Source: Ctenosaura bakeri
Taxonomy: Eukaryota; Chordata; Lepidosauria; Squamata; Iguanidae
Direction of reading: 5' to 3'
Length of the DNA: 64,000 nucleotides
Assembly: GCA_948474755.1 (NCBI GenBank)
Contig: CAOLHI010002144.1
Location: forward strand, 248,001-312,000
This document shows positions 1-12,047 of this stretch, piece after piece. Numbering within the stretch: the first letter of the stretch is position 1; the number at the start of each line of letters is the position of its first letter. Both the position numbers and the translations under genes were made by a program. The notes beneath the pieces are model-generated. The model was not told where the DNA came from. It ran no database searches and saw only the letters and a list, made by a program, of their open reading frames with translations.

Positions 1-599
1 CACCACCCCCTGAATGTTCATATGCACTTTTTTAAAAATGTCACAGCACCATTACCTCCTTGCTGCAATTGGGGAGGGGGAAACCATCCCATTAAAGACT
101 AGATTTACAGAGAAAGGCAGAGGGCCATTGGGGAGGCCATGAGAGCCAAGCTATGGTACAGGAGTGGGAATTGTGTAACGTTCAAGATGTTTTGGACTGC
201 AACTCCCAGCAGGCCTAGATGAGGATTGATGGGAGCTGCAGTATGGCAGCATCAAATGTTCTCTTACCATTGTATTTCTTACTTATATTTTCCTTGAAAT
301 TATCAAGTTAAAGCAGATAGAACTATTACAGGAAAAAAGTCACAAAGCATCTCCATTGCTTCGATATTGGTCAGCGTCCATCTTTCTCTCTTGGTTGTTG
401 TTGCCTGGTTGGTGCCATGCTTCCACCGGCCCTGTTTTTTACCTCTCTCTGTACTTGACATTATTTGCACACCTTGCTGCAAAATCCAGTAATCTGTAGT
501 AAGTGACCAACATGATTTTGTTTACCTAGATTCAAGAGGTCATCACCCAAAATCATGTCTGTTGTCACATCCAACTGGATCAAACAGCACAGTGGCAAA
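1..599. other. AT-rich intergenic/intronic DNA
   Basis: No coding signal. Around 185-262 there is a short fragment with ACTCCCAGCAGGCC on one side and GATGGGAGCTGCAGT on the other, the hallmark of a small fold-back MITE family that recurs many times in this window (see 4384-4500 and 15254-15390). Confidence 0.4.
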
Positions 600-815
600 T
601 GAGGTCAATAGCAGTGAGGACAGTCAGTAGCGGAATTTGAAATGTGTGGAGGGGGGGCAGGTAGGGGCAGGGCTACAACATGGGGCAGGGCTATGGAGTG
701 TGGGGTGGGGCCATGTCATGCGGGGGTGTGGCTATGAGTCCAGATGTCCCCAAAAAATTGCCACTGGGGGCAAATTGGCCCCATTGCCCTCCTGTCCCTA
801 CATGACTGAGGGCAG
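600..815. repeat. GC-rich interspersed repeat fragment (copy 1)
   Basis: A G-rich block stands out from the AT-rich flanks. The part near 745-805 (CCCCAAAAAATTGCC ... CCTACATGACT) is the reverse complement of the block near 23103-23175, so the two are inverted copies of one family. A third relative lies at 25590-25640. The short reading frames on both strands have low-complexity composition and are not believed to be coding. Confidence 0.5.
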
Positions 816-1204
816 TGATGATGATGATGATGGAAACTGCTGCTGTAAGATAACAGCTTAGAACTTGAATATCTTTTGCAACAGGTGTCAAAAATGTACA
901 TGCTCCTCAAGCCAAATACAAAATGAAGCAAGTAGTTTCAGGTCTGCTCCACTTCAGAGTGAAAATTTATCAAAAGGGGTCATGGTAACAGCACCAGATG
1001 CAGCAGCAACAGTAACTGTATGTGGTCTTTCTTGAAACTAAAAAAATACGTACACAAAAGTGCAGAAAAAGCCATTCTTTTCCATATCTTATTGATTATT
1101 CAATACTGTACAGAAAATTAACAAAGCAATATAAAACTGAGATTTGGAATGATAGCCAACACAGCATGATTGGCACTAATTAATACTACTGTTACAAAAG
1201 GACA
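816..1204. other. Unannotated AT-rich stretch
   Basis: A short (ATG)n tract at about 817-831, then ordinary AT-rich sequence. I see no gene and no recognisable repeat. Confidence 0.4.
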
Positions 1205-1395
1205 TTGTAGCACCTTTGAGACTAAGAGAAAGAAGTTTGTAGCATAAGATTTTGTAAGATTGAGTCTACTTCATCAGAAGCAGATTTCGTAGACTGTTTA
1301 TAAAAGCTTATACTACAAACATATTTCTCTCAGTTAGTCTCCAAACTGCTATAATATCCCTTTGCATACTGATCTAGACTAACACAGCTATGTCT
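1205..1395. mobile_element. Fold-back MITE
   Basis: The left arm (about 1216-1250, GAGACTAAGAGAAAGAAG then TTTGTAGCATAAG) is inverted and repeated in the right arm (about 1309-1345, CTTATACTACAAACA then CTCTCAGTTAGTCTCC). The centre carries the CTTCATCAGAAG motif common to a short repeat family of amniotes. It is non-autonomous, with no coding capacity. Target duplications were not found. Confidence 0.5.
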
Positions 1396-2884
1396 TCAAA
1401 TTCTAATAATGCTGTTATAAGAGATCAATATCTTTCAAGGATAGCCATGTTAACCTGCTTCAGCGTAAGAAGAGAAGGAAAATGTAGTTGTGGAACACCT
1501 TTAAAACTAACCGACAACCCACTCTTTCAGATCCAGGGCTTTGGATCTTTAACGGAGCAATCCTAAACTTTTTTTGCAGAGAGCAACAACATCAGAATAC
1601 CTGAGATGTCTAAAGCCTAAAGCCATGGCAACAGGGCAGAAGAAGGAAGCAGGTCTTCAGGAGATGGAACATTTCTCACATACTTTCTTCTTCTTCCTCT
1701 AACAGTTTTTTTTTAAAAAATCTTTTAATTGATCCCTCCTCCCCCCAAATCAATTGGACCAAGTTAATACATGCCAAATTTAGTGCTTGCCTAGATTATT
1801 GTGTGGTTTGGTGGTGCGGCCAGGGCTGCAAATCCAAAGTGATCTTTCAGATCCAAGACTCTCCCTGAAGTTCCACCAGCACACACAGCATGGCTGATAC
1901 ATATCCCTCCACATTTTTAGTTGCTGTTCTGACATTGGAGAAGTAATGATTTTGCTGACAAGAAGAATTTAATATAACAAGTGGCTTTTTGGATGTCAAA
2001 CCAGTGGCCACAATTTTGCATTGCTGAATTGCTTGCAATTATGAATATTTTGCTCATTTGGAATATAAAAGACTCATATCAGATCAAAATTCTCACAGCC
2101 TTGCTTGTCTCACTTACACTAATGTTTAAATATTCATATTCTTATGTATTCCTACTCCCTTCCCCCAAGCTCTGCTTATTGGACAGAGCAGCCTCTGCCC
2201 ACAGTGAGGTGGGAGAGCCCTGCCATGGTGGAACCTCCCCCACCGGTAGCTGATGGCTCCCAAGTGAGTAGGTCAACGAATCTGCTCCAGGGTTTGGATA
2301 GCTTTAAAGGAGCTATCCATTGTACTGATCACAGTACAAGGATATAGTCCAGCTTCTTGGATAACTCCTTCAAAACCTGAGTCAAAACCTGGAGTGGATT
2401 TACTGTCCCACGGACAAGGAAGTCACAAGCTACTGCTTACCTCCTCCTGCCCCAAATGTAGGTGCAAAACAAGACCGGAAGGGGAGCTGAACAACACCAA
2501 CAATGAAATTGTGTCTTCCACCACCCTGGAGAGCAGCAGGCTAGTTTAGGTGGTTGTAACATAGGTTCTGTACCATGCATAGCTCCATTATCTATATGAA
2601 GAGAATGACCAGGAGGTTCAGGAAGAATGACAGAGAGGTCATCACTGTTGTTTCCTCCCTAGCCAGCACCTACCACTTCAGGCTATTGCCTATCTCTGCC
2701 TCATGGTAGGGGCAGATCAGGACTGGGTGTCAGAAAAGTAGACATCTACATCCTTCCCTTGTGCATATGTGAACAGTTCATGAGTCAAGTGAAAAAGGAG
2801 TTTGCCTAACTTATGGGTTTATATTACAGCCTTTTCACAAATCAGTTCCATGAAAAAAATTGTTTCTAGTTTCAGAGGTGACAG
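1396..2884. other. Unannotated AT-rich stretch
   Basis: Mixed AT-rich sequence. A somewhat GC-richer patch at 2160-2560 has short open frames of 60-90 codons on the plus strand, but no recognisable domain, no consistent codon usage and no splice context. I see nothing here that I would call a gene. Confidence 0.35.
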
Positions 2885-3670
2885 TTTGCTCTTAACTGCT
2901 ATCAAATCAAGTTTGACTTAAGGTGATCCTATGAACAAGAGGTCTCCAAGTTACCCTGTTATCAACAGCTCTGCTCACATCTTTCTTGCAGATTCAGGGA
3001 TGTGTCTTCCTTGATTGAGTCTATCCATCTGTAATGTGGTCTTCCTCTTTTCCTATTGCCTTCTCCCTTACCAAACACTGTTGTCTTTTCTAGTAGGTTG
3101 TGTCTTGATACGGCCGAAGTACAGCAGTCTCAGTTTAGTTATCATGGCATCTGTGGAGAGTTTGGGCATTTGCTCTAGACTCATTCATTTGTCTTTTTAT
3201 CAGTCCAGGTATCCATGATAATTCTTCTCCAATGCCATGTTTCAAATGAACTGATTTTCCTCCTATCAGCTTTCTTCACAACCATACATAAAAACTGGAA
3301 ATAAAATGGCATGGGCCATCCTAACTTTAGTGTTCATGAATATGTCTTTACAATTCAAGATCTTGCCTAGTTCCTTCATTGCTGCCTTTCCAAATCTTCT
3401 GATTTCTTGACTGCAGTCTCCATTCTGATTCATGACTGAGCCAAAGTATGGAAAATCTTGAAATATTTCAACATCTTCCTCATCTACTTTAAAGTTATGT
3501 AAATCCTCAGTGGTCAATATTTTTTCTTTTCTTAACATTCAACTGTAAACCTGTGTTTGCACATTCTTCCTTATCTTTCTTCATTGATTAATCTAAGTCT
3601 TTGCTATTTTCTGCTAGTAATATGGTGTCATCTGCATGTCTTAAATTGCTCTTGTTTCTTCCTCCAGCCC
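2885..3670 (-). pseudogene. RTE-BovB LINE relic (RT C-terminal part plus 3' end)
   Basis: Read on the minus strand, 3538-3266 encodes a decayed reverse-transcriptase segment with the BovB-type series FGSV-NQNGDCSQEI, KAAMKELGKIL, TKVRMAHAI and FPVFMYGCE. Upstream, about 3670-3600, an ADDT-like RT box can be read across frameshifts. The part nearer 2885 matches the BovB 3' region, including an inverted GACTTAAGGTGATCCTATGA tip. It is broken by stops and frameshifts and is a dead copy. In squamates BovB supplies the reverse transcriptase for SINEs with matching tails, such as those at 5391, 15571 and 55007. Confidence 0.75.
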
Positions 3671-4344
3671 ACTCAGATCTATCCATCATTTATCTACCTG
3701 TCTGTCTGTTTGTCTGTCTACTATCTTGCTTGCTCAGATCTTGATTTAAATCCAGTCAAATAGGTTGGTGAATGTAGATTTTTTCATTTCACTTTCCCTC
3801 TGGCTTCTTAAAAAAGTTATAAAAAGAGTTATACTAAGAGCTGGGGAGCACACTGAATGATTTGAACTGGAGAGAGGATTCCTCTCCCCCAGAATTGGGT
3901 GGAGACACCTTTAGCTACAAAGAGACAGATGCTGCAACCATTCCATTACACACTGTTACACACCCTTTGTCAACTAAAGAATTAGAAGTGATATTGGGTG
4001 CTGACTCATAACCTAGAATTGCAGATCAATAAATAACTTAAAAAAACACTATCAAAAAAATTTCCCTCAGCTAGACCTCCACTCTTCTTCCAGCTGAGTT
4101 AGTGGTTAAGATGGGCCTAAAAGAGAATGTGAATGTTTGTGAAAATTCCGTAGCAACTCAAAGAATGACTCAGTCATGCAAATCTCAGACAGCTAGTAGT
4201 AGTCACTTTTAAGGCACACTGAAATCAAAGGGATAAGTTAGTCACATTCTTAACCTGAACTTTATTGAGTTACATGAGATGTAAATATGACTAATATCAG
4301 TTAGATATGGTCTTCACTGTAACCAACAGAAAGCCATTGATTAA
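3671..4344. other. Unannotated stretch
   Basis: Pyrimidine-rich simple sequence (TCTG/TCTA) near 3690-3730 followed by ordinary AT-rich DNA. No gene or clear repeat seen. Confidence 0.35.
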
Positions 4345-4374
4345 CGAACCAACCAACCAACCAACCAACCAACC
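4345..4374. repeat. (AACC)n microsatellite
   Basis: About seven uninterrupted tetranucleotide units of AACC read directly from the sequence. Confidence 0.95.
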
Positions 4375-4383
4375 AAAAATGCA

Positions 4384-4500
4384 GGGATGGGAAACTTGTG
4401 GCCCTCCAGATGTGTTGAACTGCAGTTCCCATCTGCTCTAGTCAGCATAGCCAATGGTGAAGATTGATGGGGGTTATAATCCAGCAATATCTAGAAATGT
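4384..4500. mobile_element. Small fold-back MITE (CTCCAGATG / ACTCCCATC family)
   Basis: The left part reads GGGAAACTTGTGGCCCTCC, then CAGATGTGTTGAACTGC and AGTTCCCATCTGC. The right half is the diverged reverse complement (GATGGGGGTTATAATCC then AGCAATATCTAGAAATG). This is the best-preserved left end of a family with many copies here: 7835-7912, 14330-14425, 15254-15390, 23963-24082, 50245-50375, 51512-51622, 52475-52560. Confidence 0.6.
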
Positions 4501-5390
4501 TATCTGATATTGTCTGATACATGGATTCATGTGTTTTGAAGCATGCTAACTTCAAAAAAGCAGTTGAGTTCTTACACTGAAATGTGGCAATTACAAGTGA
4601 TAAATCAATACTCCAAGAAACAATTGCACAAACCAACAATGAGTTGATCCTCAAGATGTACTTAAGTAGCAATCAGGGTCAATAGTAAAACTAGATTGCA
4701 ACTAGAGAGAGAAAAAAAGACCATAGAAGGACAGTGTGCAAAATCCTAGTACATTGGGTTTCAGAGAATTGGTAAAGGGGAAGCCAAGGAGAAAGGCAAC
4801 GGTTGTGTCCCATCCACTTTGAAGCCCTGTGATGCAACCTAAGATTGGGGAAGAAACTCTGAAGGAAATACACGTTAGAGCATATCAGTGTTTGACAGGA
4901 ATCAAAGAAGAGGTGGCAAACGGACATCAAAGCAATCATGTTATCTTTACTGCCCAGAAAATCAATCTAGGGATTGCTTAAACCTGTAGGAAATGACATA
5001 TTCATGGGGCCTCTTCCATGGGCACCTGACAGTGAACCAACTAAACTGTTCTGCCCCCACAGATTGGCTCACAGCACAGAGAAATTGCATGGGATGGAAA
5101 ATCACACAGGAAATAAGAAAGAAGAGAAAACACAGCCAACTCTTCATACTTAGGAAGGAAAACTCAGGTCAAAGCAAAGCAAATTTTTCCACTCAAGGAA
5201 AAATATTTGACTAGTAGTGGAAACACTGCTAGCTGAAAAACAAACATTTAAAGTAATATTATTACCATTATTGCTGATTAATGAAAATGTCACACTCATT
5301 GGTTGGAACATTAAAGTTAATCAATTAATCATCAATTCAAGGACGGCTACAGTACAACAGAGTACAGTGGAATATATAGGATGTTCCTTT
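4501..5390. other. Unannotated AT-rich stretch
   Basis: No domain, repeat or RNA gene recognised. Open frames of 60-80 codons occur on both strands (for example near 4691-4939 and 4962-5147) without coding features. Confidence 0.35.
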
Positions 5391-5628
5391 ATTGTTGTTA
5401 TTTGCCTTTGAGTGGATGCTGACTTACCAAGAGCCTGTCCTAGGATTTTCTTGGAAAGATTTATGTGGGCTCATGGTGGTGGTGGTGGTTGCTATAACCT
5501 TTTCTGAGGCTGAGAGAATGTACTTACCCAAGGTCACCCAGCAGGTTTCCATGGTTGAGCTGGGATTTGAACTCTGGTCTCCTGGAATCCTAGTTCAACA
5601 CTCAGACTACTTCACCACACTTGTTCCT
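5391..5628 (-). mobile_element. tRNA-derived SINE with BovB-like tail (minus strand)
   Basis: The tail lies at the left (TTGTTGTTATTTGCC, the complement of an ACAACAA-type end) and the tRNA-like head at the right (GATTTGAACTCTGG, a B-box complement, then CACTCAGACTACTTCACC, an A-box complement). The middle carries CCAAGGTCACCCAGCAGG, a conserved SINE body motif. Same family as 15571-15790 and 55007-55215. Its promoter boxes have decayed. Confidence 0.7.
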
Positions 5629-7834
5629 GCTTCACCGTCCTGGCTCAGAATATTCCTTAGGTATGAAATATTTGATTGCTTGATATTTTTTTCAAAGGGT
5701 GATGTTTCTAAAGTAAAGGTGCACCCTGAGAAAAACATAGAGACTATACAGCACAAATAGAGAACAACTACACATTTAATCCTTCACATGTATATGCAGG
5801 TTCATGTGCTTACATACATACACACAGTGTTCCTTTGAGGCCAGTTGCTTGGTTTTGTGCTAGGTTGTGCCTGAGCCTCACATGGGAGCAAAGAAAGACA
5901 TTTCAGACTTCTGTAGGAGGAACAGAGTTGGTCTTTCCATTGGATAGTATTCAATAGACTGAATTGATTGCTTCAGGTAGTTAATATGGGGTGTCATAGA
6001 AGTGTAGGAAACCATTCATTGTTTAATCTTTTTATCAATGGCCAGAATCCTGTTAGGGAGTTATGTTATTGCATTGGTAATAGTGTTGTACTCATAACCT
6101 CTACATAACCTCTAGTTTAGGGGACGTGTAGGGACTGTGAAAGTTTGCCAGCGCTCACTTATCAGGCAGAAGCTGCTGTGATCGATGGAAGTCTGTTCTG
6201 CTGTTGCTTGGGAAGCAGTTGACTGATGTTCCCACACCCCTCTCACATAAGCGATCTCCAGAATGAGGGGATAATAGTTATAATGATCCTGCTTCTGCCT
6301 GTTGCAACAGAGATCAGTCACAGGAGGGGGTGGGAATGTCAGCTGCTTCCTGAGTGACGGGGGAACAGACCCCTGTCAATTGCAGCAGCTGCTTCCCAGT
6401 ATGTGGGGATGGGGAGGGTTGGGCCAGAATTCACTGCATAACTCTGTAAACACCATAGTTACACATTTGTAACTGCACAACAAGGTTCTGGCCATTGTAT
6501 TATTTTATGTTACATTTTTTACTGCCAGAGAAAATCACATTCTGAGGATTGTCTGCTTCAGGTGTCAAAGTCTTGAGTTTTGCGATCTTGAGTCCAAGTT
6601 CTGAGGGAAAAGAGGATATAAATTAATAAAGCTAGCAGGTGTAGCAGCAACAATAAAATGAATTGGCTGGCCTTGTTTACTGTTTTGATGTTCAGGCTAC
6701 CTCTATCAAGAGGCAGAGTGAGGAATCTGTTTCAGGTGGCACATCCTGGAGGGGGGCAGCAGTAGCTAGCAGCTTTTAGACAATTCCCCCTCAGTTTCCC
6801 AAGTGTTGGGGTTCAAGCACATAGTTTGACCTAAGTCTCCTCAACTAATCTAATGCTTTGGATGTCATGGAGAATGCCATCCCATTGACTGTCAGTGCCG
6901 TCAGCTTTGCCTCAGGTGGAAAAAAATTTCCTTGTCTGGTTGTGTTGACTTCACAGGTTGGTAGTTGAGGGTGTAGGGAGAGAGATTTGCTGTTCCATCT
7001 CAGATAGCAAAATATCTTGGGGTTACCCTGCCTGAGACTTAAGGAAAGGTACTCAGATACTTTAGGGTACATTCAAGATTCAGGATCCAAGGGGACAAAA
7101 ACCTCCATTCAGATTCAAGAGGACAAAACCTCAACTGTGTAACTTTTTTATGCCTTGTGACTCCCTGATATGGGTGTTTCTAAAAAATGTCACAGGTGTG
7201 GGCCTGAGGAGGGCTTCCTGCTTTGCCTAAATGGTAACACTTGACTGAAGTGTATCTTGTCGCTACACCAATCTGGCTGGGAGAATGTTGGCTTTGTGGT
7301 TTTCGTATCTGATCTTACAACTCTCCTTTTGTTTACTGAACACTGAATGTCTTTGAAATGGTTGTTTCTCTTTGTTGTATCACAACTTAAAATAGGCAGA
7401 TATGTGATAGATTTTTAAAAACCTACAAGGAAAATATGCACATAAAACAGGGTAGCATACACTTTAAAGACAATTTTTCAAAATGTACTTCAGTGTGGTG
7501 TACAAGGCATTGGAGCCAATGGCAGCAGAGAGATCTTGAGTGAGTTACTTTCTTGGACTACAGCTGCCAGAATCCGCCAGCCAACATAGCCGTTTACAGT
7601 CCAACAAAGTAACTTACCCAAGCTCTTCCAGTAAATTTTTCATTGGACTAATTCTATCCTACAATGTTGTAGTATTAGTTCACATAAACAAGCAAGCAAG
7701 CAAGCAAACAAACAAAAAAGGTGTGTCTAATAATTATAGGAAAGTACCTTATATTGATTTAGGCTGTGAGTTGATTCAGTTTGTGGGTTGGGGGGAAATG
7801 GCCTTTTTGTTAAACTGTATACGCTATTGACCCT
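5629..7834. other. Unannotated AT-rich stretch
   Basis: No gene recognised. A degenerate SINE-type tail (AAAAGAGGATATAAATTAAT) ends near 6627. A (CAAG)n tract lies at about 7692-7710. A fragment of the small fold-back family (CTACAGCTGCCAGAATCC) is at about 7557-7600. Confidence 0.35.
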
Positions 7835-7912
7835 GAGCCAGCATAGGCAATGGTGAGGGATGATGGGAGTAAAAGTCCAGCAGCATCTGGAGAACTGCAG
7901 CTTCCACATCCT
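7835..7912. mobile_element. Small fold-back MITE fragment
   Basis: Right half of the family described at 4384-4500: CAGCATAGGCAATGGT, GATGATGGGAGTAAAAGTCC and AGCAGCATCTGGAGAAC are visible in order. The left half is missing. Confidence 0.5.
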
Positions 7913-10900
7913 CATTCTATTCTGGCTGGCAGTAGCTCTCCAGGATCTTAGGTGAGAAGATCTTTCCCATCACTTGCTACTTGGATCTTTTCATTGGAAC
8001 TGAGTAGGACCGATCATGAAATGTTTTACAAGTGAAAAGTGTCCTACTTTGTATCTGGCCATTTTTAAACCATATGGTAGAACAGAGAGAATCAGATTTA
8101 CTGTTTGTCATTTCCAGAGCTTGTGGAGCAAAACGTCACTATTTTGGACTGTACTTTCCAGAATTACCCAGCCATCTTGGCTATGCTGGTTGGAGGTTTA
8201 AGAGAATTATAATCCAAAAAATAAGACTTGACATTCTGTTCAGCAATTATGATGTTGTAAGTGTGACTTACAGTTTGCTTTTACAATTGTTTCATCATCA
8301 CAATGACCAAAATATCCCCACAAACACTCCTTTTAAGCCACACAGCTCTTCCAGCTTAGCGGCCAGAAAGAAAAAAAAATGAATGATGACACGTCCAGCT
8401 CTCTTCTTTTAGCAGGGTCCCTGAAGCTCTCTGTCTTTACACACCTAGACCCAAGAAGAAGGCTGGACACGTCATTGTTCACCTTCCCCACAAGCAACTC
8501 TGAAATGGGTGGGAAGGTTGTATGGCTGAAAGGATAGGGTTTGGTGGTTGTACTGGGAAACACAGCTACAAGATGTAGATACATCTCCTGATGTAGGATC
8601 TCAGCCTATATTTTTTCAAGCTCTGGATAATTTGCTTTTCTTATAATCAGATGACACATGAGTGTTCATCCTTTGAAAGATGCAATGCAGGAATGTGGCA
8701 ATCCAAGATAAGCAGGCCATCACAAGTACAGCATGACAGGCTGAGGGGACATCCAAGTCATTTCAAACAGACCAACACTCTCCCTCCAGACAATAGTATT
8801 TTGTGGCACCAGCATCAGTGTGGAGGTAAATTTGCTCTAGTTTTAATCTGAGGTTTAAAAGAAATTTGCAAGGCATTAGATCTGTGGCTGGTGATGGTGG
8901 TTGTGAATTCAGTACCTAGAGTATCTCCTTTTAATCTGCACACTAAACTCTGTAGTGGATTTACTTGCCCATCGAAATAAAAGCCACCAGCTATTATAGT
9001 GTACAGAAGAGATCTAGATTGGAAATTGAACTGTATTTCAATACTGGCTATCTTTAATGCATGTCAGGCTCACTTTCAGGTTGTAAGGCAGGCTGTGTGG
9101 TTCTCATAAAGCTCTGTCTTCTCGCCCCTTATTGCCATTTTCTTGTCCCCTGCTCTACTTAATGATAGAGATGGACAATACCTCTACACAATATCTACCT
9201 GTGTAAAGGCCTTCAGCATGTAGGCACAAACTATATGAGTTCCATAGCCTCATTTCCTCCAGGTACAGCTCATATGGCCCATATATACAGTACATGCACT
9301 GGGTTCTATGCACTTGCCCCCTTATGCAGATGTTCTGTTCTGTACATGGGCCTCAGCTACATTTGGAAGCTGCCTTTCATCATGATCCACAGAGAAATAC
9401 AGCTTCGTAGATTATTCAAATGTGATGTAGGTGTAGTGAAATGAAATTATTTAGATGCCCTTATGGATAAGTCACAACATGACTCCATGCCATTATTTCT
9501 TAATCAACTGAAGTGTGTTGGTGATGTCCAGATCACTAGGATACTGGGGTTTTGCTTTGTTTTTTGCCCTACTCAGAGATTTTACCAGCATTACTTCAGA
9601 AAACCCTCTCACATATTTCTGCCTTAAAAAAATAACCTACTAAGGAATCTTGGCAGCAATGCCTTAGGAAAGTGTTTTCCAATCTTTTTTTTTTTTAAAA
9701 AATAATCTTGATGAGTCATAGCAGCCCCCTTTTTGCTTCTAGGAAGCCTCCTGACTGTGAATGTTGACTAGAAACTTTCCACTACAACTTTCATTATAGC
9801 TGAAAACACTGCTTTAAATTTGGATGTGTTTACAACAATTTCCTGGTGAGTTATGAAGGCACTCTTTTTGCTTCTAGCAACTTACTCCAACCCAGTTTGG
9901 AACTTCAACTTTAAACTCAGCGCTGGAGCTTAAATGACATCCAGAATCATTCTGTCAAATTTTGGGACATCTAACATGATGTCCTGGTGAGTTATGGCTC
10001 CCATAGATAGACAGACAGACACGTACACATGCAGGCATTCTCTTTTAGTATTACAAGTTCATTTATTTAAGTCTGACATACTTCCAAGGAATTGTGCATA
10101 GGATTATGGTCTTACCTAGCAGTCCAGGGCACACTCATTTCTGAGTAAGAGTTTCTGACCACAGTGAAACATACTTCCAAATAAACAAGTCTAGGATCCC
10201 ACATCCAACCTATCTTCTGTGTGCGTGGGTCTCCATACACATGTATGTACATATATATGTATATATGTACCATACGTCACTGAAGCATCAAAGGTTTATA
10301 GCAACCTCCATGGAAACAAAACCCTAACACTTGTACATTTGAAGATTTCCGTGTGTACATATGCATTTGTCCACAAACGGAGATTCACTGTTTTTACTTC
10401 TTGGAAGGCTGCAGGTAACAATGCTGGACATTTCTTTGCTGTTTTAATATATTTTAACATTTTTTCTCTCCACTTTGGGAACTCAATGAATTTTAAAACA
10501 ATTTGGAGTACATGCCACGGTTCAGATTAGATTTTTCATTGTTACAGCTCTCCAGTCAGCATCTCAGGATATGAACATAAAGCAAACAGCTCTGCAAAGC
10601 AAACATACCCCACCCAGTGCTTTATTTTCCCAAATCACTCCCTTAGCTAATGTTTCAAAGATAGACCACGCGACACATCTGGCGCAAACCAAACATTTTT
10701 CAGTCAGTTGGATTGCAAGGTTAATATTTGCCCATGGAATTGCGGAGACATTTTATGAAGCTGTTGAGCTATAAGGAAAGTCAATGGGATATTATCAGCT
10801 TGCTGACAGCTTTCAATCCAAGTTGGATTTGGACCCAGGTGACTGCAAAACAATGATATTTGTGGACTTCCTGGGACAAAAGTTGGGCTCTTTTAATACC

Positions 10901-11699
10901 AATGGTTCACTATGGGTCTGCATTTCTCAAACTTTTTGGAACAGAAACCCTGTTTGGTCACCATACACTTTTAGAAAGAAATTTAAAACTTATGGCAATG
11001 ATAATTCATGCTTTCTTGAGCCTAATAAAAGTATTTAACAATATTAATAGTATAAGTGGGATTATAAAAGGGCCAGATATGTGCAGCTTTATTATGGTGC
11101 GTGCATGCATGCATACACATGCACATATATACTCACTCAACTGAAAGAAAGCTGAGTTTTGCCTGTTACAGTCAGAATGATTGCTCCACTATCCTTAAGT
11201 CAACCACTTCAATTGTTTGCCGGTAAATGACAATCCAGTCAGTCATTTCTCCTTCCCATTGGGAGTCATGGTTAGTCTTGGATTTTTTTTTCTCTCTGTC
11301 TAATATAAGAGTGGACTCAGCTGTAAACATGACACACAAAGCCATTGTACAGAAAGGATTTATGGCTATCTTATTAGTTGGATCATTTCTTCATGCTTCA
11401 AACTCATTACGTTAATGTGGTGCTCTGAAAAGCAGCACGTCATGTAACAATACCACAAAGATTAACCTCATAATCCATGGCAAAGGTCCTATGCAGAATT
11501 ATCATCCATTCATATGGCCCATTCTCACAGTTCAACTATGTATGTGCTTGTGCCTGCTGAGCCTCACTGAAATCAATGAGAATGGAGTGGCTTGAATCCA
11601 TGTACTTTACTTGAGCTAGCTCTCAGATGAAGTTGATCAACAGCAATAACTTATGTGAGGAGAGCTTTAGCCAGTGACTTCAGAGCTCAAGCAATCAGA
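7913..11699. other. Long unannotated AT-rich stretch
   Basis: No gene recognised over almost 3.8 kb. Visible are a fold-back fragment at 8145-8215 (ACTTTCCAGAATTACCC ... TTATAATCC), a weak inverted pair around 8387-8405 and 8455-8477 (GACACGTCCAGC / GGCTGGACACGTC), and TG/CA-rich simple sequence at 10219-10275 and 11098-11135. Open frames of up to 116 codons (8032-8382) have no family resemblance. Confidence 0.35.
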
Positions 11700-12047
11700 T
11701 CAGTTTTCCAAAGAGATTTCAGTCTTTACACCTTTCAGTTTAACATGTGGACAGATTTGCACTCTCATTAGAATAATATGAACAAATATAATTATCTGAC
11801 CAAACCTCATATTTTTCACCAGGTTGATACGCTTTGACCAGAAGATGAGCATGGCTGTGATGGTTTTCAAAATCCAGTATACCAGAACTGCTGTAGCAGG
11901 TTTGTCAAAGCTGATTCCCTGACTCCACTCTTTGCCTGGAAAGCAGGGCTCTACAAAATCTTTCCCATTCCCCTCCCTGAGCTCTGGAAGCTGGGTTTCA
12001 TTCCCCAAGGCATGGATCCCATCAGCCTTTACATTATTCTCTGTCAT
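11700..12047 (-). CDS. Candidate ORF or exon with one hydrophobic segment; not recognised
   Basis: An ATG-initiated minus-strand frame of 115 codons. Its composition is balanced and GC content is higher than the flanks. Residues about 1-50 are polar (starting MTENNVKADG), followed by one hydrophobic stretch at about 52-72 (TAVLVYWILKTITAMLIFW) and then a basic SKR. That layout would fit a single-pass membrane protein or a first coding exon. A possible donor, CTG|GTGAAA, follows the codons for RINL. I do not recognise the protein, and the frame could be open by chance or belong to an old repeat. Confidence 0.25.
   Translation of the reverse strand: MTENNVKADGIHALGNETQLPELREGNGKDFVEPCFPGKEWSQGISFDKPATAVLVYWILKTITAMLIFWSKRINLVKNMRFGQIIIFVHIILMRVQICPHVKLKGVKTEISLEN

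Noticed and set aside
8387..8477. Inverted pair GACACGTCCAGC / GGCTGGACACGTC as a structured RNA
   Set aside because: The core ACACGTC is read the same way on both sides rather than mirrored, so the stem is poor.
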